Part shown: positions 15,524 to 20,703 of the stretch, one piece after another
Position numbering within the stretch: the first letter of the stretch is position 1
How the letters are laid out: each line of letters opens with the position of its first letter
NCBI RefSeq assembly: GCF_947253055.1
Contig: NZ_CAMXYE010000015.1
Coordinates: 1-20,703 of the forward strand
Source: an uncultured Arcanobacterium sp.
GTDB lineage: Bacteria; Actinomycetota; Actinomycetes; Actinomycetales; Actinomycetaceae
Direction: 5' to 3'
Length of the DNA: 20,703 bases
The notes under the pieces: model-generated
What the model saw: the letters and a program-made list of their open reading frames with translations, nothing else
Told to the model about the DNA's origin: nothing
The model's database searches: none
Made by a program: the position numbers and the translations under genes

Positions 15524-16444
15524 TCACTGGAAATGTGGATTTTCTTGGCGCATTCCCCGCCACCAAGCATCTGCCGGCATTTCTTTTTTCCCGCTCGGGG
15601 TGAGGAGATGTAAGCGTAACGGAGTGCTGGCACTTCCCACATAAACGCACTTTCCTATTGCCTGCAATTGACCGGGTAAAAGAGAAATTGACGAATTTTT
15701 TTCTATCACTTCAACTTTGCCGATTTTTAGGCGCCCACTATCTAGAGTAGTCCAAGCTCCGGGGCGGGGATTAAAAGCATTGATGTGGGCGCGAATAGCT
15801 GGTGCCGGTTGTTGCCAATCTATACGTGCATCAGCGGTGGTGAATTGCGGGGCGTAGCTAATTTCGCCTTCTTGCTCACGCAAATCTATACCAGTGGGTA
15901 GCGCAGAGAATAATTCCGTTAAATGGCGGGCTCCCCTATTAGCCAGCTGCTCTAACAAAGTACCAGCATTTATATTTGGATCTAAAGGCAGCGCTTCTTG
16001 CAGAGCAATTTTCCCCGTATCTAGACCGGCAGCAATTTGGAAAATACTGATGCCCATCATTTTATCCTGTGCTGCAATTGCCGCTTGCACGGGAGCGGCT
16101 CCGCGCCAGCGCGGCAAGAGGGAAAAATGGAGATTAAACCATCCGTAATTAAGTACTTCGAGAAGTTCGGGCGGAATAATCAACCCGAACGCCACTACCG
16201 CCGCCGCTTCTGCTCCAAAGGAAGCAATTTCGTCTTGAATAGCTTCGCCTTTTAGAGAGGTGGGAGTCAGCACCGGAATGCCATGCTCAAGAGCAAAAGA
16301 ATGTATCGGAGATTTCTCTAATCGCCGTTTTCGACCCACCGGAGCCGGAGGGCGAGTAAGTACTGCGGCCACTTCGTGCTCCTCTAATAGCGCAGAAAGT
16401 GCCGGAATCGCTAGAGCGGGGGTACCCGCAAAAATTATTCGCAC
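15524..16444 (-). CDS. fmt: methionyl-tRNA formyltransferase
   Basis: This 306-residue enzyme formylates initiator Met-tRNA using 10-formyltetrahydrofolate. FAGTP (5-9) begins the Rossmann-like domain. The active site N104, H106 and D142 is visible in NLHFSLLPRWRGAAPVQ and GLDTG, and the SLLPRWRGAAPVQ signature is complete. The C-terminal tRNA-binding beta-barrel includes IRAHINAFNPRPGAW. Length is normal. The initiator ATG is 16444. It is followed by rsmB on the same strand and preceded by priA. Confidence 0.95.
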   Translation of the reverse strand: MRIIFAGTPALAIPALSALLEEHEVAAVLTRPPAPVGRKRRLEKSPIHSFALEHGIPVLTPTSLKGEAIQDEIASFGAEAAAVVAFGLIIPPELLEVLNYGWFNLHFSLLPRWRGAAPVQAAIAAQDKMMGISIFQIAAGLDTGKIALQEALPLDPNINAGTLLEQLANRGARHLTELFSALPTGIDLREQEGEISYAPQFTTADARIDWQQPAPAIRAHINAFNPRPGAWTTLDSGRLKIGKVEVIEKNSSISLLPGQLQAIGKCVYVGSASTPLRLHLLTPSGKKEMPADAWWRGMRQENPHFQ

Positions 16445-16554
16445 CCTTTTATTCTAAACAGGAAAGAAGACGAGGTCTAAATGGAAAACTTTGGATGAGA
16501 TATTTATTTTTCTGATAGCTATTTATAGTCTTTTAGTTATTTTCTGCAAGCTGC
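16445..16554 (-). other. AT-rich priA-fmt intergenic with loose repeats
   Basis: On the minus strand two CAGAAAA(A)TAA-type segments flank CTATAAATAGC. They resemble a decayed short tandem repeat following the priA stop, similar in style to those after the plus-strand genes. I could not define a promoter for fmt here with confidence. Confidence 0.3.
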
Positions 16555-18663
16555 TTAGAGTATCGGATTGATATTTATTCGCACTCCGGGCGCAATTTTT
16601 TTAATGGACGCTTTACAGAAAGCAGAATATAAATCTTGCTGGATTGTAGGTTTAGCTTCGGTATCGAAGCGCATATACAAAATAGTATCTTCACCTTCGA
16701 TATGGGGGCCGAGCAGCGTAATTCCTGGTATTACGGAGCTTAGCCCTCCCTGTAAAAGCACATCGAGTGCTGCATCCTTTTCTTCGCTTGGAGATGGCAT
16801 CGGCAAATAATTGCGCAAGGCAGTGAGTAATTCTTTTATTTCTGTAGCAGTGCCCCGCAGCTCATACCAGCGGCAAGTAGGAGGAAGCTGAAGTTGAGAG
16901 CGCTCTGCCAATTGGCTAGCTTCCCAGTGTGGAAAATCGCCATTTTGTAATACTTGTAATAATTGTGAAGGTATATCTCCGACGATAAGTAATTTTCCTC
17001 CAGCCGCCCGAGGGGGAAGGGCCGGTAAAATTTGAGTAACTGCGCGCAAAAAATAGGATTCTGACTCTAAACGCCCCGAACGCAGTAAATATCCGGCATC
17101 GAGGAGCACTCCTGCCGCAAAACTTTGTGGCGAAGTAGAAAAATTGCGCGGCGTACTCACCACAATGCGGGGATCGTTATTCGGTAATTCAATATCCTCA
17201 CCAGCGCGAGCAATGTTTATAATAACTCCGGGGAATGCCCGCCCGATTTCCTGCGCCGTACGATGCGATCCAATACGTACCGCACGTAATTTATTTCCTC
17301 CGCATTTTTGGCAGCGAAAATTCCGATAACTATTAGCACAACGGGAGCAGGATGGAGGGCAATGTGGAGCAGAAATCTGCAAATATCCACCACAGTGAGG
17401 GCAGAGTGCTAATTCTCGGCATTTTTCACACGCCGTGAGCGGAATATACCCAGTTTGTGGTACTACCACCAATACTGGGCCGGAATTTAGTGCCGCCCGC
17501 ATCACCTGGAATACTGAATCAGGGAAACGTGCCCAGGGTGCTCCCTCGTAGAGAAAGCTATTTGCCGCAAGTATTTGCGGCATTTCCGCAGTTTTATTCG
17601 TTTTCGTGCAGCTCCAGCCGGCAGTATTTGCTTTTCTCCACGCACTGCGGAGAGCTGGCCCATAATTAAAAGAAAGCAAGGGTACGGATTCAATTTTTTG
17701 CCGATAATATAAAATCTCACAAGTGTGAATCTGGGGGCGGCGCCTTTCAATATAGGCGCTATGGTTTTCATCCAGGATAGAAATAAATCCCAAGTTTGAG
17801 AGGGGAGCCCAAGCAGCACTACGGGTACCGATTACTACCCTTGCTTCTCCATTCAAAATACGTAAAAAATTTCGATAGCGGCGCGGTGGGTCATCTTGCG
17901 TAGTAATTTGCGCAATAGGAAGTGTGGGGAGTTTTTTCTGTAAATACTGAGCGAGCTCTGCCACTTGCTGAGCAGTGGGAAGTATGAGAAGTGCTGATTT
18001 TCCCGCTGCGGCTGCCATCTGTATAGGAGCGAGAATCATTCGTGCAAAGCTATCGTGCGCTCCAAGATAGATAAGCGAAGTAGTGGGAGTTTTACCAGTC
18101 TGCTCGGTTTGCAGATCCTTAAGTACTTCTCCCCCGCACTGATAATTTTCCCAAATCGGTAAATCACCAGCATACGAGGCAGTAAAATCTGTAGTAGGTA
18201 CCGCAGATAAATAGTCTTTTTCGACAGCAGCTTGCCGCGGCGGGATAGCTAGGCGTAAGCAATCAGCGAGCGGGCAAATTGCTGCTTTTGCCACCGTTTG
18301 AGCAAGTTCATAAATGTTTTTTTGCAATACCGGAATGGGCGAGATTACTTTGCGCAATGGGCGCAGTTTTCTGCCAGCTTGAGTTTGCGAGGTGCGCTCA
18401 ATAATATAGCCGCGCACTTCTTGCCCGCCGAATTGCACTGCCACGCGCGCTCCTACCGGCACATCGGCAAACTTAGCGGGCACTTCGTAATCGAAGGCCT
18501 GATTCATATGTAAAAGAGGCAGGCTGAGCACTACTTTTGCCACCGGATTTGGCACTTTTGAATGGAAAGTTTGGAATTGCGGAGTCAGAGAAAGTAGCTC
18601 TTCTTGCGCCGAAAAATTGGGCAAGGCAAAGAGGTCGGTTGGCTCTGCTTCGTATTTCTCCAT
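16555..18663 (-). CDS. priA: PriA-like primosomal protein N', helicase motifs degenerate
   Basis: This 702-residue protein matches actinobacterial PriA, the replication-restart initiator. The N-terminal DNA-binding domain (about 40-140; VAKVVLSLPLLHMNQAFDY) and the zinc-binding block are intact, with paired cysteines in CEKC, CPHC, CSRC and CQKC. Walker A is absent: where GxTGSGKT is expected the sequence reads YLGAHDSFARM. Motif II reads DENH instead of DEEH. This is the known state of actinobacterial PriA, which is not expected to be an active helicase. ATG 18663 is the only start before an upstream in-frame stop; AAAGG sits just one base ahead of it, an unusually short spacing, so expression may be weak or coupled to metK. 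Confidence 0.9.
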   Translation of the reverse strand: MEKYEAEPTDLFALPNFSAQEELLSLTPQFQTFHSKVPNPVAKVVLSLPLLHMNQAFDYEVPAKFADVPVGARVAVQFGGQEVRGYIIERTSQTQAGRKLRPLRKVISPIPVLQKNIYELAQTVAKAAICPLADCLRLAIPPRQAAVEKDYLSAVPTTDFTASYAGDLPIWENYQCGGEVLKDLQTEQTGKTPTTSLIYLGAHDSFARMILAPIQMAAAAGKSALLILPTAQQVAELAQYLQKKLPTLPIAQITTQDDPPRRYRNFLRILNGEARVVIGTRSAAWAPLSNLGFISILDENHSAYIERRRPQIHTCEILYYRQKIESVPLLSFNYGPALRSAWRKANTAGWSCTKTNKTAEMPQILAANSFLYEGAPWARFPDSVFQVMRAALNSGPVLVVVPQTGYIPLTACEKCRELALCPHCGGYLQISAPHCPPSCSRCANSYRNFRCQKCGGNKLRAVRIGSHRTAQEIGRAFPGVIINIARAGEDIELPNNDPRIVVSTPRNFSTSPQSFAAGVLLDAGYLLRSGRLESESYFLRAVTQILPALPPRAAGGKLLIVGDIPSQLLQVLQNGDFPHWEASQLAERSQLQLPPTCRWYELRGTATEIKELLTALRNYLPMPSPSEEKDAALDVLLQGGLSSVIPGITLLGPHIEGEDTILYMRFDTEAKPTIQQDLYSAFCKASIKKIAPGVRININPIL

Positions 18664-18681
18664 ACCTTTATTGAACCACGA

Positions 18682-18744
18682 AGCTCCGAAAAATTTTTAA
18701 TCCTAAGGGAGATATTCGCAGTTAAAGATAGTATTTGCGGAGCT
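18682..18744. other. separated inverted repeat in metK-priA gap
   Basis: AGCTCCG (18682-18688) and CGGAGCT (18738-18744) are perfect complements 49 nt apart and bracket most of the metK-priA intergenic region. A TAGGAT on the minus strand inside it could be a priA -10. The same AAGCTCCG octamer starts the stem-loop in front of lnt. Confidence 0.35.
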
Positions 18745-18752
18745 CCTAGCGC

Positions 18753-19952
18753 TTAGAGCTGGGCAATTGCCTCTTTTAGCGCTGCAGCTCTATCGGTGTA
18801 TTCCCAAGTAAATTCAGGTAATTCGCGCCCAAAATGCCCGTAGGCAGAAGTTTTGGCATAGATAGGCCGCAGCAGCTGTAGATCTTCGATAATCGCGGCG
18901 GGGCGTAAATCAAATACCTTTTCTACTGCACTTTTAATGTTTTCTACCGGAACTTTTTCGGTGCCGAAAGTTTCTATGCGCAAAGAAACCGGATGGGCTT
19001 TCCCAATTGCATAAGAAATCTGAATTTCACAGCGTTCAGCCAGTTCGGCAGCCACGATATTTTTTGCAATCCACCGCGCCGCATAAGCGGCAGATCTATC
19101 CACTTTCGAAGGATCTTTCCCGGAGAAAGCTCCACCGCCGTGGCGGGCCATGCCACCATAGGTATCGACGATTAGCTTGCGCCCGGTCAAACCGCTATCA
19201 CCCAGCGGGCCGCCCACTACGAAACGGCCGGAAGGGTTAATTAGAATCTGGGTATCAGCAAGAGAAAATTGTGGCACTTCTGCTCGGAAAACCGGCACGA
19301 TTACCTGCTCTTTTATGACTTTCTGCAGATATGATAGTTCCACTTCTGGATCATGCTGGGTAGAAATAACAATCGAAGCAATCCCTACCGGTTTTTCATT
19401 CTCGTCATAATTTACCGTTACCTGCGTTTTTCCATCTGGTCTTAAGCCTCCTACGATTCCGCTTTTCCGCACAAAAGCGAGCTTTTCGGCCAGTCGATGG
19501 GAAAGATGAATAGGTAGAGGCATTAATTCTTTAGTTTCGTTGCAGGCATATCCAAAAATTAAACCTTGATCGCCAGCCCCTTGCCGATCGTATTTATCAG
19601 CTATATCCGCACTGCGTTCTTCGAGCGAAGAATCTACTCCCTCGGCAATATCGGGCGACTGCGCACCGATAGACACTGCCACTCCGCAAGAATCAGCGTC
19701 GAAACCAATTTGGGAAGAATTATAGCCAATAGAACGCAGTGTATTGCGCACAATTTGGGGAATTTCTACATAAGCACTCGTAGTTACTTCCCCTATCACA
19801 TGTACCGTTCCAGTGGTGACGATGGTTTCTAAGGCGACGCGGGCGTTTTTATCGACTTCCAGTATGGCGTCGAGAACAGCATCCGATATCCGATCACAGA
19901 CTTTATCCGGGTGACCTTCCGTAACCGATTCAGAAGTAAAAGGTTGTATCAT
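18753..19952 (-). CDS. metK: S-adenosylmethionine synthetase
   Basis: This 399-residue enzyme makes S-adenosylmethionine from ATP and methionine. GHPDK (13-17) with H14 is the ATP-binding start, GAGDQG (125-130) is the family signature and GGGAFSGKDPSKVDRSAAY is the phosphate-binding P-loop-like block in the second half. Length and all three repeat domains are complete. No SAM or other riboswitch is visible in the 34-nt gap upstream. The gene follows the coaBC remnant and precedes priA, as in most actinobacteria. Confidence 0.97.
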   Translation of the reverse strand: MIQPFTSESVTEGHPDKVCDRISDAVLDAILEVDKNARVALETIVTTGTVHVIGEVTTSAYVEIPQIVRNTLRSIGYNSSQIGFDADSCGVAVSIGAQSPDIAEGVDSSLEERSADIADKYDRQGAGDQGLIFGYACNETKELMPLPIHLSHRLAEKLAFVRKSGIVGGLRPDGKTQVTVNYDENEKPVGIASIVISTQHDPEVELSYLQKVIKEQVIVPVFRAEVPQFSLADTQILINPSGRFVVGGPLGDSGLTGRKLIVDTYGGMARHGGGAFSGKDPSKVDRSAAYAARWIAKNIVAAELAERCEIQISYAIGKAHPVSLRIETFGTEKVPVENIKSAVEKVFDLRPAAIIEDLQLLRPIYAKTSAYGHFGRELPEFTWEYTDRAAALKEAIAQL

Positions 19953-19986
19953 TTTTGCTTTCTCTTATCTCTTGCTCTTAATTTAA

Positions 19987-20403
19987 TTATGCCGATAAAT
20001 TTTGGGAAAGAAAATATATTAACTCGTGGGCTATATGAGATTTAGCTCCCTGATATGATGCGACTTCTTTGCCGTCTTTGTTGAAGAGCGTAATATAGCT
20101 ATCCACCTCTCCATATCCAATATTCTCCCCCACTAGATTGACGGCAAGAAAATTTGCCCCTTTTTTCTTAGTTTTTTCCGCGCCGTATTGTAAATATGAA
20201 GTATCTTTATCGCCCGTCTCCGCAGCGAAGCTCAACACTATTTGCCCAACGGACCGATTCTCCACTAATTTTTGCAAAATATCGGGATTAGGCAGCATCT
20301 CTAAAATTATTTTTCATTATCCCGCTTTATTTTTTCATTTTGTGGCTAAGCAATTTGCCACGACGCCGGATTCCAAAGTAGAGAAATCTACTGGAAAAGC
20401 CAT
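19987..20403 (-). pseudogene. coaBC: truncated, frame-disrupted coaBC (only CoaB C-terminus left)
   Basis: An intact 103-codon frame at 19987-20298 encodes the C-terminal part of the phosphopantothenoylcysteine synthetase (CoaB) domain: NPDIL, VLSFAAETGD and KKKGANFLAVNLV are the recognisable blocks. Full CoaBC has about 400 residues; the flavin-dependent decarboxylase (CoaC) domain and the first half of CoaB are missing, and rpoZ lies immediately upstream. An ATG at 20403 overlaps the rpoZ stop (TAATG) and opens a 22-codon frame ending in TGA at 20335. Between them the conserved KIKR element of CoaB is still readable as EKIKRDNEK (20310-20336) in a shifted frame, flanked by A-runs. In the original frame three stops intervene (20335-20337, 20317-20319, 20314-20316). 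I read this as a decaying gene after an internal deletion. A fragment this short should not be an active enzyme by itself. Confidence 0.8.
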
Positions 20404-20669
20404 TAAATTTCGAAATTCATTTCCAGTTTATCGTCTGCTATTTCCTCAAAAGCTAAAGAAAGCGGCTTATCTTCCGGAGTAGAAGGTACGAGCGGCCCCA
20501 CATTAGTGATATTGCCGTCTCCCGATTTCATTTCCTGCCGATAGTCATTAATTTGCCGAGCCCGCGCAGCTCCGAAAACTGCCAAAGTATATTTAGAATC
20601 TACTTTGCTGAGCAGTTCATCAATCGGGGGCTTAATAATGCCTTCCGGATTAGGGCTAGTTCCAAACAT
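20403..20669 (-). CDS. rpoZ: RNA polymerase omega subunit
   Basis: This 88-residue protein is the omega subunit, which helps assemble the beta-prime subunit. The actinobacterial pattern is clear: PEGIIKPPIDELLSKVDSKY, then ARARQINDY (about 36-44) and VGPLVP...KPLSLAFEEI. ATG 20669 is preceded by GAGGT (20674-20678) at short spacing. Its TAA stop overlaps the ATG of the coaBC remnant, the coupling expected for the ancestral rpoZ-coaBC operon. Complete within the window; its promoter lies outside. Confidence 0.95.
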   Translation of the reverse strand: MFGTSPNPEGIIKPPIDELLSKVDSKYTLAVFGAARARQINDYRQEMKSGDGNITNVGPLVPSTPEDKPLSLAFEEIADDKLEMNFEI

Positions 20670-20703
20670 TCATACCTCACAAGTAATTATTAATTCTGCA
20701 CGG

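Noticed and set aside
16555..18663. priA as a pseudogene because of missing ATPase motifs
   Set aside because: Loss of Walker A is characteristic of actinobacterial PriA, and the frame and zinc cysteines are intact.
19953..19986. SAM riboswitch in front of metK
   Set aside because: The gap to the upstream coding remnant is only 34 nt and contains no aptamer-like structure.

Overview
The window is a compact, gene-dense piece of an actinobacterial (Actinomycetota) chromosome. That assignment rests on several marker genes whose identities can be read from the translations: a GarA/OdhI-type FHA protein, the FtsR-type MerR regulator, RbpA, a PafB-PafC WYL fusion, a DUF3866 protein, the DEVH helicase HelY, and a PriA without the ATPase motifs. 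The gene order is also typical of the phylum (rpoZ-coaBC-metK-priA-fmt-rsmB-rpe). Base composition looks close to even or slightly AT-rich, unlike high-GC relatives. A decayed coaBC and several missing neighbours suggest a streamlined, possibly host-associated member of the Actinomycetales/Bifidobacteriales type. Rank below phylum is inference.

Layout. 1-55: partial tRNA-Pro(GGG), minus strand. 283-2179: plus-strand garA, ftsR (ATGA overlap) and a second MerR regulator with its own likely promoter. 2180-2622: about 440 bp of non-coding DNA with tandem repeats, a weak hairpin and a perfect palindrome. 2623-2973: rbpA. 3116-4723: lnt, minus, convergent with rbpA. 4918-10969: a minus-strand operon read pafBC, small membrane protein, dagK-like lipid kinase, helY, the first two junctions being ATGA overlaps. 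A nested stem-loop lies between helY and lnt. 11015-12124: DUF3866 gene, plus strand, divergent from pafBC and probably leaderless. 12171-20669: a long minus-strand series read rpoZ, coaBC remnant, metK, priA, fmt, rsmB, rpe, hisE, hisG.

Functions are housekeeping: transcription (RbpA, omega), initiator tRNA formylation (Fmt), rRNA methylation (RsmB), S-adenosylmethionine supply (MetK), replication restart (PriA), pentose phosphate (Rpe), the first steps of histidine synthesis (HisG, HisE), lipoprotein and lipid metabolism (Lnt, DagK-like), and DNA-damage and regulatory proteins (PafBC, FtsR, GarA).

I found no mobile element, CRISPR array, toxin-antitoxin pair or defence island. The most unusual item is coaBC: only the C-terminal part of the CoaB domain survives, behind a short out-of-frame remnant directly after rpoZ. 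Others are short degenerate tandem repeats just after several plus-strand stop codons, a GarA lacking the usual ETTS phosphorylation motif, a small membrane protein where relatives carry tatA/tatC, and stem-loops in front of lnt and garA.
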